Part shown: in pieces, positions 31,150-40,272 of the stretch
Position numbering within the stretch: the stretch's first letter is position 1
How the letters are laid out: each line of letters starts with the position of its first letter
Assembly (NCBI GenBank): GCA_027307045.1
Contig: DAHUXR010000030.1
Coordinates: 1-46,545, forward strand
Direction of reading: 5' to 3'
Origin: Acidobacteriaceae bacterium
GTDB lineage: Bacteria > Acidobacteriota > Terriglobia > Terriglobales > Acidobacteriaceae
Length of the DNA stretch: 46,545 nucleotides
Notes under the pieces: model-generated
Databases searched by the model: none
The model's input: only the letters and a program-made list of their open reading frames with translations
Told to the model about the DNA's origin: nothing
Translations under genes and position numbers: made by a program

Positions 31150-32223
31150 GTGCACCTGAGCGGATTGTTGGTTGCAGTCACCATTCTGATCGCTCTTTCC
31201 TTCGACTTCATCAACGGCTTCCATGACGCCGCCAATAGCATTGCCACTGTCGTTTCCACGCGCGTGCTTTCTCCTCGACTCGCAGTCATCTGGGCAGCTT
31301 TCTTCAACTTTGTTGCCGCTTTCGTCTTTGGGACAGCCGTGGCCAAAACCATTGCCGGCGGTCTCGTTAATCCACACCAGGCAACGCAATACGTAATTCT
31401 CTCCGCTCTCGTCGGCGCTATCATCTGGGACCTGCTCACCTGGTGGTGGGGTCTCCCGACGTCATCTTCACATGCGCTTATCGGCGGCCTGGCCGGAGCT
31501 GCCATTGCCCGTGCGGGCTGGAATGTTCTGGTGCGCGAACCGAAACTACATTGGCCCATCATCGGCACAATTCCCGGCCTTGGTGAAAAATGGATGTCAA
31601 CCTTGATCTTCATTGTCCTAGCGCCGCTGATCGGCCTGATCCTGGGACTCGCGCTCATGGTTGCTGTTTCCTGGATCTTCCAGCACACCGCGCCGCGCAC
31701 CGTGGATAAGCTTTTTCGCAAGCTCCAGCTTCTCTCCGCAGCGGCTTACAGCCTGGGCCATGGCGGTAATGACGCGCAAAAGACCATGGGCATTATCGCC
31801 GGGGCATTGCTGGCAGGCGGCTATCTCACGCCCGCACAATTCGCTTCCGGATGGGGAAATTACAAGTGGTACATCATTCTGGGCGCTAACGCCGCCATCG
31901 CTCTGGGGACTTACATGGGCGGCTGGCGCATCGTCCACACCATGGGATCAAAAATTACCAAGCTGCGTCCTGTCGGCGGATTCTGCGCTGAAGGAGCAGG
32001 CGCCGCAACGCTTTTTGTGCTCGCTTACCACGGCATTCCTGTCAGCACCACGCACACTATCACTGGCGCGATTGTTGGCGTCGGATCAACTTCACGTCTT
32101 TCCGCCGTACGCTGGGGCGTGGCCAAACAAATTGTGTGGGCGTGGGTGTTAACGATTCCGGCAGCCGGGGTCGTGGCCGCGCTTACTTTCTGGGCCATCC
32201 GATATTTTGTTCCCACCGCTTAG
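31150..32223 (+). CDS. pit: PiT family inorganic phosphate transporter
   Basis: A 357-residue low-affinity phosphate (metal phosphate) symporter of the inner membrane. Both inverted PiT signature repeats are intact: FINGFHDAANSIATVVSTR near residues 18-36 and LGHGGNDAQKTMG near 200-212. About ten TM helices are visible. The start is GTG 31150 with GAGG about 10 bases before it; the N terminus then begins directly with the first helix. It partners with the DUF47 protein upstream. It converges with the AI-2E family gene; a GGAGCG...CGCTCC dyad lies in the 130-bp gap but has no T run. Confidence 0.94.
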   Translation: MHLSGLLVAVTILIALSFDFINGFHDAANSIATVVSTRVLSPRLAVIWAAFFNFVAAFVFGTAVAKTIAGGLVNPHQATQYVILSALVGAIIWDLLTWWWGLPTSSSHALIGGLAGAAIARAGWNVLVREPKLHWPIIGTIPGLGEKWMSTLIFIVLAPLIGLILGLALMVAVSWIFQHTAPRTVDKLFRKLQLLSAAAYSLGHGGNDAQKTMGIIAGALLAGGYLTPAQFASGWGNYKWYIILGANAAIALGTYMGGWRIVHTMGSKITKLRPVGGFCAEGAGAATLFVLAYHGIPVSTTHTITGAIVGVGSTSRLSAVRWGVAKQIVWAWVLTIPAAGVVAALTFWAIRYFVPTA

Positions 32224-32353
32224 ATCCATTGATTGTGGAGCGCTGGCGCCCAGGTTGTCACGCTCCGGCATAAACTCAATCGATGACCATCCGCGTTTTT
32301 CCGAATCAAGCTGTTGTTTTGCTCCCCGCTGACAATTCCTCCGTGATGCGGTT

Positions 32354-33466
32354 TTACTGTTCGCCCGCCGACTGCGACTTCACCGGCGCTACCATCTCTA
32401 TCGAAACAACTTCGGCCTGCTTCTTCACGGCCAAATCTTCGTGCAACATCGTTACCAAGGCTGCTGTAACTGAGAGGATTACCGGACCAACGAACAGACC
32501 CAGGATTCCAAATAGCTGCACGCCGCCCAGCAGCGCAAACAGCACAAACACCGTATGCAAGCGGACGCTTCTGTGAATGATCAGAGGACGCACGATATTG
32601 TCGACTGTCCCTATTACAGCCATGCCCATGGCGGCCAGAATCGCGGCTTTTCCCAGATGGCCCGTCAGCGCCAACACGATAGCAGCAGGTCCCCATACCA
32701 GGCCGGACCCTACGACCGGAACAAGAGAAAGAAATCCCGTAACCACTCCCCAAAGCACGGGAGAACCCATGCCCAGCGCCCAGAAAGTCAGGCCGGTGAG
32801 CGTTCCCTGAAGCGCACCCACGGCGACGCCGCCATAAAAATTAGCCACCACCGTAGAACTGACACGCATGCGCAATTCGGTCATCCGGTCTTCGGGCAGC
32901 GGAAGGGTAGCCATCATCGCGGCCACGCACTTTTCTCCATCGCGATACAGAAAAAAAAGAATAACCAGCGCAATTACCAGCCCGGCCACAAATGAAAACG
33001 CATTGCTCACCAGGCTGGCCCCCAGGCCCACCAGCTGGGCACTGGCATTTTCAAGTCTCCGCGCCAGAATGTCGTGCAGGTCTAGTGAAGGCACTCCCAG
33101 GCGGTTTGCCGCCCAACTGACAATCTGCTCCGCGCCGTGGAGCAAATATGCAAAGATACCGCCTGAATCGGCGCTTTTGGTCACGAGAGATTGATAAAGG
33201 TCTGACAACTCATGGCTGATCGCCACCAGCAGGAAAGTTAAGGGAACAACTGTAAGGATGAGCGTCGCAGCAGTGCTGATTGCCGCACTCAGATTGCGGC
33301 GGCGAACAATCTGTTGTGTGCGCCTGTGCAACGGGTAAAAGATAATCGCAATGACGGAAGCAAAGAGGATCGGCGTAGCGTATGGCCGTATCAACAGATA
33401 GCATAGATAAAGAGCTATGGCCGTAACGCCGGCAAGGAACAGTGTCGCTGAGCCTCTGCTCTCCAT
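32354..33466 (-). CDS. AI-2E family transporter / permease
   Basis: A 370-residue membrane protein of the AI-2E (PerM/TqsA) family with about eight TM helices. The regions PILFASVIAIIFYPLHRRTQ, ALVILFFLYRDGEKCVAAM and PVVGSGLVWGPAAIVL match the family. Some relatives export autoinducer-2, others are Na+/H+ antiporters; the substrate cannot be told here. Its ATG overlaps the stop of the P-type ATPase (TAATG), so it is the last gene of a USP-ATPase-permease operon. Confidence 0.9.
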   Translation of the reverse strand: MESRGSATLFLAGVTAIALYLCYLLIRPYATPILFASVIAIIFYPLHRRTQQIVRRRNLSAAISTAATLILTVVPLTFLLVAISHELSDLYQSLVTKSADSGGIFAYLLHGAEQIVSWAANRLGVPSLDLHDILARRLENASAQLVGLGASLVSNAFSFVAGLVIALVILFFLYRDGEKCVAAMMATLPLPEDRMTELRMRVSSTVVANFYGGVAVGALQGTLTGLTFWALGMGSPVLWGVVTGFLSLVPVVGSGLVWGPAAIVLALTGHLGKAAILAAMGMAVIGTVDNIVRPLIIHRSVRLHTVFVLFALLGGVQLFGILGLFVGPVILSVTAALVTMLHEDLAVKKQAEVVSIEMVAPVKSQSAGEQ

Positions 33467-36090
33467 TATTTGGCCGCCTCCGTCGGGCCGTAGTGCAGGC
33501 GTTTTCCGGTCAGAAGCTTGAGAGCTTCAAACCACAGCACGCCCAGGCAGCCCGCTGGCACGGCTATGAAGATGTCACTGGGATGCACCGCAGAAAAATG
33601 AAACAGCCTCGTGAGCGGGGGAACATAAAGCACCAGCAAGAGAGCGACAAACGTCCCGATAGCGATTGTCCAGAGAGATGCGTTCACGCCTCCTACACTC
33701 TTCCAGATGGTGCGGGTCCAGGAACGGTTCGTGAAAATCAGCGCTAAATTGCCCACAACCAGGGTGGAGAAGCCCACGGCGCGCGAATCAGTTTCACTGT
33801 GTCCATGATGTAGAAAGAAGCCATACACCGCTAAAGTAGTAACAAAGACACCAAATCCCTGCAGCAGGCTCAACAAGACTCTTTTGCGTTCGAAAAGCCG
33901 CTCGTCCCGTGCTCGGGGCGGTCGGGCCATTACGTTTGGCTCTTCCGGTTCGGCCTCAAACGCAATTGAGCAAGCCGGATCGATGATCAGTTCAAGAAAG
34001 ACAACATTTATAGGAATCAGAAGCAGCGGCCATCCCAGAAGCAACGGAACCAGTGTTACCCCGGCAATGGGCACGTGAACCGCGAGCACGAATGCTGTGG
34101 CTTTCTTCAAGTTGTCGTAAATGCGGCGGCCAGATCGAATAGCGTTTACGATCGAGCTGAAATCGTCGTCCAGCAGGACCAGCGCGGCGGCCTCGCGCGC
34201 CACGTCAGTACCGCGATTACCCATCGCAATCCCGATATCCGCTGCCTTCAGCGCGGGAGCATCGTTCACTCCATCGCCGGTCATGGCTACCACTTCACCC
34301 AACGATTTCAATGCGTTTACCAGCCTCAGCTTTTGCTCGGGCACCACGCGGGCAAACACGTTTACCTCACGCACGCGCTGCTTTAGCTGAAACTCATCTA
34401 TTTGCTCCAACTCAGGGCCCGTGATGACCAGATCGGAATTCTGCAACCCGATTTGCGCAGCAATGCTCTGCGCCGTGATCGGATAATCTCCGGTAATCAT
34501 GATCACGCGAATACCGGCGCGATAACATTCCTGAATAGCGGAAGGCACGGAAGGACGCACGGGGTCGGCGAGGCCGATCAGCCCAACGAGTTGGAATGGG
34601 ATACTCTCCTGATCAACCGGCAGTTCGCCTTCGACGGTCGCTTTCGCCACTCCAAGGACGCGCAGTCCCTGGCTTGCCATTTTCTCCGTGGGAATTTTCA
34701 GTCTCGCTCCTTCTTCCGCAGATAACCGGCAAAGTTGGGCAACCGCTTCTGGAGCGCCCTTTGCGGAGATATAGCGAGTTGCTGTCCCAGGCACATTCCA
34801 CGCCCGCGACATCACCAGCAGGGCGGGAGACAGAGGATACTCCCTGGCTAAAGTCCAGTCGGCATGCAGGTGCTCCGTCGATTGAAGAAAGTCCTGCCCC
34901 AGAGTGAGAAATGCCTTTTCCATCGGGTCGAAGGGATCTCTGCTGCTTGCCAAAATGCTGTATTCAACTGCTTCGTGGAAGCCTTCCGGAACCGCACTGC
35001 GGTCATCACGGACGTTCCATAACTGACCGCCACTAAAAAGCACTTGGACTGACATCCGGTTCATGGTCAAAGTGCCGGTCTTATCCACGCACAGCACCGT
35101 CGCAGCTCCCAGCGTTTCAATCGCCGGCATGCGGCGCGTAAGCACCCTTTGCCGTGACATCCGCCAGGCGCCCATGGCAAGGAAAATAGTCAGCACCACG
35201 GGGAATTCTTCCGGAACCATGGAGATCGCCAGTGTCAGGCCCGCCAGCACTCCTTGCAGCCAGTTGCCGTGCGTATAGCTGAAGACCAGGACAACGAGGC
35301 CGCAGAGCAGGACTCCGATTACGGCAAAGATCTTGACGAGGTTGTTCGTCTCCTTCTGGATCTGCGTGCTATCCGGGCGCAGGCCCGCCAGGCTGGCACC
35401 GATTTTTCCCAGTTCACTGGAGAGCCCTGTAGCGCGGACTTCAATAATGCCGCGGCCTTTCACCACCAGGGTCCCAGAGAACGCATTTGGCGTGTTGTCG
35501 CCTCCGGGGCGCCCGAGTTCGACATCCGGGGTTCCTAGAGTCTTCGTTACGGGGAGCGACTCGCCCGTCAGCAGCGATTCATCTATCTGAACGTTCCTGG
35601 ATTCCAGAATGATTCCATCTGCTGGAATCCGGTCACCTTCAGAGATAACCACCAGGTCGCCCGGCACTACCTCGCGGCCGGCAATCCTCTTGCGCACGCT
35701 CTGGCGGATCACCAGCGCTCTTGGGCTTGAAAGATCGCGCAGCGCGTGCAAAGCTCGTTCGGTTTTGCGTTCCTGGTAAAGCGTGATTCCAATGATGCCA
35801 AAGATGGCCACCAGCAGTACTGCCGCTTCCGCCGGATCGCCTAGCAGCAGGTACACGCCGCCGGTTCCAATAAGAAGAAGCAGCATCGGCTCTTTGAGAA
35901 CATCGAAAGCAATGCGCCAGAATTTGCGCTCTTGCGCGGAGGGCACCTCGTTGGATCCGTAACGGACCAGCCGTTGCGCAGCCTCGTCATCGCTCAGCCC
36001 CACCCATTGCGACGGAACAATTTCCTCTCTGGCTTCATCGCCAGTCCGGATATCGGTGTCAGCTGATACGCTTTGCATGCGCCCTGTCAT
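33466..36090 (-). CDS. P-type cation-transporting ATPase (P2-like)
   Basis: An 874-residue ion pump. An N-terminal cation-ATPase domain (LSDDEAAQRLVRYGSNEVP) precedes the actuator loop LLTGESLPVTK. The phosphorylation motif CVDKTGTLT is followed by an intact nucleotide-binding domain and TGDGVNDAPALK. The C-terminal TM bundle contains PINVVFLELIIDPACSIAFE. TM4 reads MVPEEFPVV where Ca2+ pumps such as SERCA have PEGLP, so the ion is uncertain (Ca2+, Mn2+ or another). ATG 36090 is chosen because the frame upstream overlaps the USP gene and AAGGAAAAGGGAG precedes this ATG. The gene is coupled to the AI-2E family gene downstream. Confidence 0.92.
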   Translation of the reverse strand: MTGRMQSVSADTDIRTGDEAREEIVPSQWVGLSDDEAAQRLVRYGSNEVPSAQERKFWRIAFDVLKEPMLLLLIGTGGVYLLLGDPAEAAVLLVAIFGIIGITLYQERKTERALHALRDLSSPRALVIRQSVRKRIAGREVVPGDLVVISEGDRIPADGIILESRNVQIDESLLTGESLPVTKTLGTPDVELGRPGGDNTPNAFSGTLVVKGRGIIEVRATGLSSELGKIGASLAGLRPDSTQIQKETNNLVKIFAVIGVLLCGLVVLVFSYTHGNWLQGVLAGLTLAISMVPEEFPVVLTIFLAMGAWRMSRQRVLTRRMPAIETLGAATVLCVDKTGTLTMNRMSVQVLFSGGQLWNVRDDRSAVPEGFHEAVEYSILASSRDPFDPMEKAFLTLGQDFLQSTEHLHADWTLAREYPLSPALLVMSRAWNVPGTATRYISAKGAPEAVAQLCRLSAEEGARLKIPTEKMASQGLRVLGVAKATVEGELPVDQESIPFQLVGLIGLADPVRPSVPSAIQECYRAGIRVIMITGDYPITAQSIAAQIGLQNSDLVITGPELEQIDEFQLKQRVREVNVFARVVPEQKLRLVNALKSLGEVVAMTGDGVNDAPALKAADIGIAMGNRGTDVAREAAALVLLDDDFSSIVNAIRSGRRIYDNLKKATAFVLAVHVPIAGVTLVPLLLGWPLLLIPINVVFLELIIDPACSIAFEAEPEEPNVMARPPRARDERLFERKRVLLSLLQGFGVFVTTLAVYGFFLHHGHSETDSRAVGFSTLVVGNLALIFTNRSWTRTIWKSVGGVNASLWTIAIGTFVALLLVLYVPPLTRLFHFSAVHPSDIFIAVPAGCLGVLWFEALKLLTGKRLHYGPTEAAK

Positions 36091-36122
36091 TGCTCCCTTT
36101 TCCTTATTGCAGCCTGCTGGGA

Positions 36123-37022
36123 TCACGTTCTGGTGACACTGCGAATCGTGAGCACCGGACAACGTATCTCTGAGATCACCCGGGCAGCAGTGGAAAATAA
36201 TCCGTGCGTGGCAGCACGCGTAAACGCACCGCCGGAGCGGACTCCAAGAACCAGCAGATCCGCGTCTAATCCTTCAGCCAACTTGATCATTCCCTCAGGC
36301 GCAACGCATGCCTCAACCACCACGTCCGCAATCTGATTGCGGAACTCTGGTTCGATCATCTCTGTGAGTTGGTGCTCAAGATTTCGCCGCGATTGATGTC
36401 GTTCATTGACGTTGTCTGCTTCCTCTTGAAGAAAGTGCGCCAACGTCAGCCGGGCGGAAGGGTTCTCATGCAGCAGGAATTCAACATAGGGAAGAGCAAT
36501 TCTGGAAAATGGGCTCAGGTCTGTGGCAAACAGCAAGCCGCTGAACATTGCTGTCTCCGGTGGCACTTTGGCATTCGGCCCGACAACCATCACGGGACAT
36601 TGCGCCGTGCGGAAAACCTCTTCCGCCATTGAGCCTTCAAATAAGCGGCTGATTCCCGTATCTCCCCTGCTTCCCAGGACGACAAGGTCAATTTCATGTT
36701 CTCGAATGAATTTTTCCAGGGCTTCGGATGTCTCTCCCTCGATCAAGTGATGTTCGGTTCTGGTTTGTTCGAGATCGTTGGCGCGCATAAAATGCTTCAT
36801 CTGCGCTTCGGCATTGTCCCGGATTTCCTCGATCCTGGCTTTCGCGGCGTGATCGGCACTCAATGCAAACGGAAATACGTCCATCACATGAACGATAAAG
36901 AGCTTCGCGTCCTGTCGGCAGCAAAATCGCCTTGCGTAATCCACTGCCTGGGCCGATTCTGCCGAAAAGTCGGTGGCCAGCAATACATTTGAAATCGCGA
37001 TTTCCGTGCTGCATCGGGTCAT
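36123..37022 (-). CDS. Tandem universal stress protein (two UspA domains)
   Basis: A 299-residue cytoplasmic protein with two UspA folds: about 8-150 (NVLLATDFSAES to CPVMVVGP) and about 158-296 (GLLFATDLSPFS to CPVLTIRS). The ATP-binding motif G-2x-G-9x-G(S/T) is recognisable in the first domain (GSRGDTGISRLFEGSMAEEV), so it probably binds ATP. The second domain (GVRSGGAFTRAATHG) is less typical. AGAGGAGG lies about seven bases before the ATG, directly behind a palindrome. It heads the operon containing the P-type ATPase and AI-2E family gene. Confidence 0.92.
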   Translation of the reverse strand: MTRCSTEIAISNVLLATDFSAESAQAVDYARRFCCRQDAKLFIVHVMDVFPFALSADHAAKARIEEIRDNAEAQMKHFMRANDLEQTRTEHHLIEGETSEALEKFIREHEIDLVVLGSRGDTGISRLFEGSMAEEVFRTAQCPVMVVGPNAKVPPETAMFSGLLFATDLSPFSRIALPYVEFLLHENPSARLTLAHFLQEEADNVNERHQSRRNLEHQLTEMIEPEFRNQIADVVVEACVAPEGMIKLAEGLDADLLVLGVRSGGAFTRAATHGLFSTAARVISEIRCPVLTIRSVTRT

Positions 37023-37034
37023 AAAACGCCTCCT

Positions 37035-37051
37035 CTTGTATTGGATACAAG
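37035..37051. promoter_or_regulatory. 17-bp palindrome abutting the USP ribosome site
   Basis: CTTGTAT-TGG-ATACAAG is a perfect 7-bp inverted repeat. On the minus strand it ends directly at AGGAGG of the USP gene. Either a repressor operator or an RNA hairpin that controls access to the ribosome site would fit. Confidence 0.5.
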
Positions 37052-37229
37052 GGGCAGGCTTGTTGCCGTGATTAGGGTCACATGCGTCGCGTTGGGGGGA
37101 TGGGTTCGGAAAGGTGTCAATGGAGGGCCCGACATTGGATGAGTGGAAGAGAGATATGGGTTTGAAGGGACTGCGTTGAAGCCTTGCTGCGGTGACTCCC
37201 GATCAGCGCTCATCCGCAGAAAACTGTTC

Positions 37230-38849
37230 TCAGCCCGTCTGTATCTTCACGACCTGGTGCTCTCCGCATCCTATGCGGACCGCTGACTTGATCTGGTCCA
37301 GAACGCTTTGCCCATACTTCAGCAAAAAATATGCTGCGCCAATCTCGCGCTCCTGTAATTCCTTGTTGGGATAAAGCGCTGTGATCAGTTCATCGGCATG
37401 GCGCAAAACCTCCGTGTTCTTCCGCGCTTCTGCGCGGGCGGCTTTATCGCGGATGCCCTGTAACTGATACCGCATTTTCGATCCCGCATTTTCCGCCGCA
37501 TCGATTAGAGTTTTGTCCAGTTTCTCGAGCGGTCCATGAATCAGCTCCAGCGCTTTCTCTACATGCTCTGCCGCAAGATCAAAGCTTTTCAGTATGCTGT
37601 CTGGGAGAGCGCGGCTGCCTAGCAGTTCGCGCGTTTTTTCCGGCGCATTGAAAAGGTCGGCAAGAGAAAGCTGGTAACGGTCCATCAGCTTGGCGGTGCG
37701 GGGCTCAATCAGTGTGGCAAAAATGCGCGGACCAATGGGCGTCACCCTGTTTGCCAGCTTGCGGTAAACAACTTCAATTTGCGCGAAATAAGCTATCTCG
37801 GCAGGCCCACCGAGATAACACAGAGTCGGCAATAGATAATCCTGCATTAGCGGGCGTAGCAGGACATTCGCGCTGAACTTTTCAGGACATCGCTCCGCTT
37901 CATCCAGCAACTCAGCCGCTGTCAGTTTGCGTTCGCCAATAAAAAACTCTCTATCCTGGTGGCGTATGGGCGTCCTGACTCCGTCTTCAAAGTAAAAACA
38001 CAGCGTGTGGGATGGCGTGACTTTTACCTGCGCATGGTATCCCGCCGCTTCCAGCTCATGATTGCGCGCCACCAGCGCCTGATTGATTTCTTCTGATTTT
38101 TCCAGGGCCGCGCGAAAGACCGGCTGCGCGATGCGGTGCAATTCTGCGTCGAGAGGGTTTAGAAAAATCACACCCATCTCAGAAAATACTTTGCAATAGA
38201 ACCTGGCAAACGCGGCGCCAAACGTTTCGCCCTTGCGATAGCTCTCAGCGAGAAGTTCGCTGATCTCTGATTTTCCAAACAGCGCTTCCACCTGTTGAGT
38301 CGCGGCTGTGATCTCATCCGTGAATGCAATATTCCCGACCGGCGCGCCTTCAACATGGGGCACATTTACCGTGAACTTCTGAAGATGATCGCCGGCCGCC
38401 AGATTCACTGTGTTGATCTCTTCCAGATCGTGGTCTTCTGTCGCCAGCCAGAACATTGGCACCGCGCCAGCCTTTTCCGCCATCAGGACCGCCGTGAGGG
38501 CCTTCAGAATGCAAAACGTCGGCCCGCCAAAGAGCCCAACCTGCTGCCCGGTTATCACCACCGCCGCCCCGTGTCGCAGTCGATCAATATTTGCCAGCGT
38601 TTTTTCGCCCGCGCCAAACTCGCGGTTCTGCCGCTCCAGAATCGCCGCCACCGCCTGCCGCCGTTCTGCCGGATAATTGATTTTCTTGATCTCGTCCGCC
38701 CACCAATCCTCAGTTAGGGGTGGGCGGGCATAGAACTGCTTTACGCGGTCAAAGTGATGGAGATAATCGTCAAACAGGCGGGAAGTGTGGGGAATACTTG
38801 AAAACGGCAGACACTCGGTTTCCACGGTTGGGCTCTCCACCATTTGCAT
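37230..38849 (-). CDS. bshC: Bacillithiol synthase (cysteine-adding enzyme) BshC
   Basis: A 539-residue enzyme, the usual BshC length, proposed to add cysteine to glucosaminyl-malate in the last step of bacillithiol synthesis. Landmarks are LPFSSIPHTSRLFDDYL at the start, VVITGQQVGLFGGPTF with LKALTAVLMAEKAG, PMFWLATEDHDLEEIN (the HIGH-like nucleotide-binding fold region) and LPTLCYLGGPAEIAYFAQIE. A C-terminal coiled coil follows. The open frame reaches further upstream (38936) but ATG 38849 gives the family N terminus; no strong ribosome site is seen for either. bshA and bshB are not in the window. It diverges from tRNA-Leu. Confidence 0.95.
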   Translation of the reverse strand: MQMVESPTVETECLPFSSIPHTSRLFDDYLHHFDRVKQFYARPPLTEDWWADEIKKINYPAERRQAVAAILERQNREFGAGEKTLANIDRLRHGAAVVITGQQVGLFGGPTFCILKALTAVLMAEKAGAVPMFWLATEDHDLEEINTVNLAAGDHLQKFTVNVPHVEGAPVGNIAFTDEITAATQQVEALFGKSEISELLAESYRKGETFGAAFARFYCKVFSEMGVIFLNPLDAELHRIAQPVFRAALEKSEEINQALVARNHELEAAGYHAQVKVTPSHTLCFYFEDGVRTPIRHQDREFFIGERKLTAAELLDEAERCPEKFSANVLLRPLMQDYLLPTLCYLGGPAEIAYFAQIEVVYRKLANRVTPIGPRIFATLIEPRTAKLMDRYQLSLADLFNAPEKTRELLGSRALPDSILKSFDLAAEHVEKALELIHGPLEKLDKTLIDAAENAGSKMRYQLQGIRDKAARAEARKNTEVLRHADELITALYPNKELQEREIGAAYFLLKYGQSVLDQIKSAVRIGCGEHQVVKIQTG

Positions 38850-38969
38850 AGACTCATTGGACTCACGCCGGCTCCGCTGGTTGCACAAAATCTGCACCTT
38901 CCGGCGCCTGTCGATTGTAAAGGTGACGACACCCAAAACTCGAATTACCTATAAAATGAATATTCCCGC

Positions 38970-39059
38970 GCCGGGATGGCGGAACTGGCAGACGCAGCGG
39001 ACTTAAAATCCGCAGGGCTTAAACGGCCCGTGGGGGTTCGAGTCCCCCTCTCGGCACCA
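38970..39059 (+). tRNA. tRNA-Leu (anticodon TAA)
   Basis: A 90-nt class II tRNA including encoded CCA. Acceptor arms GCCGGGA and TCTCGGC pair, followed by A and CCA. The anticodon stem GCGGA/TCCGC encloses CTTAAAA, anticodon TAA, which reads leucine codon TTA. The long variable arm (GGGCTTAAACGGCCC) and T arm GGGGG-TTCGAGT-CCCCC confirm the leucine type. Confidence 0.97.
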
Positions 39060-39069
39060 TTAGATTGCG

Positions 39070-39711
39070 ATGTTTCTATCAATTTTGGATTCTTCTTCCG
39101 CAGGTGGCGCTGACGCCTTGTCAAAAACTGTCGTGGCGGCGGTGATTGCTGCTTTAGGCTACGTTGGCAAGCTGCTGACGGATGCGTGGATCAAACATCA
39201 AGCCACGAAACGAGAAAGACGTGTGCTGCTCGTCGAACTTCAATCGCTGTTGCGAGCTACGAAGGTAAGTTTTCAAATTCAAAATACTCATGCCATCCGC
39301 TTGTTTGAGCTTTTGAAAGCGCGCATGCCGGAGTTGGACACCTCCGTCGGATATGACCGTACTCTTTCCCAGGCATTTGCCAAAATGAACCAGGAGGAGC
39401 GGGATTTACACGCCATGATCCGGAGCATTACCGTCAATTCGCTCCGCCCGGCGAACGGCGCATTACTGAAATGGCTGAGCGGAGACAGGTACTTCAAAGC
39501 GCAGTATGGCGGAGCCAGAGAGCTTCGTGTCCTGGCTGCCAAACTCGCGGAGTTACAAACGCATTTGATCTTATGGAATGCGAAATACGAAATATGGATT
39601 ATCGATCACCCAGAGCGCGCGCTGGTGTACATGGTCGATGAGCAAGCCTATGGCACAGGCTTTCCTTCTGGCATCGATGAAGCGGTTGCGCAGGCGCTGA
39701 TGATCATCTGA
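39070..39711 (+). CDS. Single-pass membrane protein, unknown function
   Basis: A 213-residue protein beginning 10 bp behind tRNA-Leu. A TM helix spans about residues 20-38 (TVVAAVIAALGYVGKLLTDA), followed by KHQATKRERR, which places the rest in the cytoplasm. The remaining 165 residues are largely helical and contain ELQSLLRATKVSFQIQ and ELRVLAAKLAELQTHLILWN. No motif is recognised. No ribosome site is obvious before the ATG. Position behind a tRNA raises the possibility of acquired DNA, but I found no duplicated tRNA end nearby. Confidence 0.7.
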   Translation: MFLSILDSSSAGGADALSKTVVAAVIAALGYVGKLLTDAWIKHQATKRERRVLLVELQSLLRATKVSFQIQNTHAIRLFELLKARMPELDTSVGYDRTLSQAFAKMNQEERDLHAMIRSITVNSLRPANGALLKWLSGDRYFKAQYGGARELRVLAAKLAELQTHLILWNAKYEIWIIDHPERALVYMVDEQAYGTGFPSGIDEAVAQALMII

Positions 39712-39772
39712 GCCCTCGAGGCAAGCGAGGCCTGTCCGCAATTGCGCCAGGCTCTTTTCCCGCTCCTGTCCC

Positions 39773-39955
39773 TCACCCGTTCGTATTCGACCTTTTGATC
39801 GTCAGGCGATGCGCTTTGCGTCTCTGTTTCTTCTTGGCCAGTCGAACCTCAGCATATTTATTGATAGCGGTTGGTGACGCAGACTTTTTCTCGGCCTTTA
39901 CCTTGGTCTCAGGCACGGCATTTGGCTCTGGATTAACTGCTGGCGTGGTGCTCAT
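39773..39955 (-). CDS. Small basic Lys-rich protein, unknown function
   Basis: A 60-residue protein with an acidic/proline-rich first half (PAVNPEPNAVPETK) and a strongly basic second half (LAKKKQRRKAHRLTIKRS). It looks disordered and nucleic-acid-binding, like small ribosome- or DNA-associated proteins, but no family is recognised. AGGAGAAG stands about eight bases before the ATG, which makes the gene credible. Confidence 0.6.
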   Translation of the reverse strand: MSTTPAVNPEPNAVPETKVKAEKKSASPTAINKYAEVRLAKKKQRRKAHRLTIKRSNTNG

Positions 39956-40053
39956 ATTTTCTTCTCCTCAAAATTTTCTTGCTAATCGGAATGGCGACTG
40001 TTTGGTTCCGGGCGGTCTCCCATCTGTCCAAGGTAACCGCGCACTGAAGACAT

Positions 40054-40206
40054 TCAGTACACAGGGCAATGGTGGGCCGATTCAGCGATGGCGGGCCTGT
40101 CCTCGCTGGGGCCAGCGGCAACCCACGAACCACAGCTCACACACTGGGACTCAATGAGGGCTTTGTTCGCGGCAATGATCAAATGCAAGAATTGGACCGG
40201 GGACAT
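40054..40206 (-). CDS. Tiny Cys-rich protein (50 residues), possible zinc ribbon
   Basis: A short frame MSPVQFLHLIIAANKALIES, then QCVSCGSWVAAGPSEDRPAI and AESAHHCPVY. One CxxC pair plus a terminal H-C-P may bind zinc. AGAGGAAG lies about 12 bases before the ATG. The ending IAESAHHCP resembles DLIARLCP of the frame at 4618-4749. Another frame (39933-40133) overlaps it with CTECLQC; I consider this frame better but neither is certain. Confidence 0.4.
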   Translation of the reverse strand: MSPVQFLHLIIAANKALIESQCVSCGSWVAAGPSEDRPAIAESAHHCPVY

Positions 40207-40240
40207 AGGCAGAGCATACTTCCTCTCAGGAATGAAAGAC

Positions 40241-40270
40241 TGTTCAATTGTGCACTGTTCAATTGTGCAC
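40241..40270. repeat. Perfect 15-bp tandem duplication
   Basis: TGTTCAATTGTGCAC occurs twice head to tail. Each unit contains the palindromes CAATTG and GTGCAC. It lies between two small minus-strand genes, just beyond the stop of the gene at 40273. Confidence 0.85.
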
Positions 40271-40272
40271 AG

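Noticed and set aside
38970..39711. Integrated element at tRNA-Leu
   Set aside because: The gene behind the tRNA is close and of unknown origin, but no integrase and no repeated tRNA 3' end was found nearby.
39933..40133. 66-residue minus-strand frame with CTECLQC
   Set aside because: Overlaps a frame with a better start signal and a more protein-like Cys pattern, and the start of the 39773-39955 gene.
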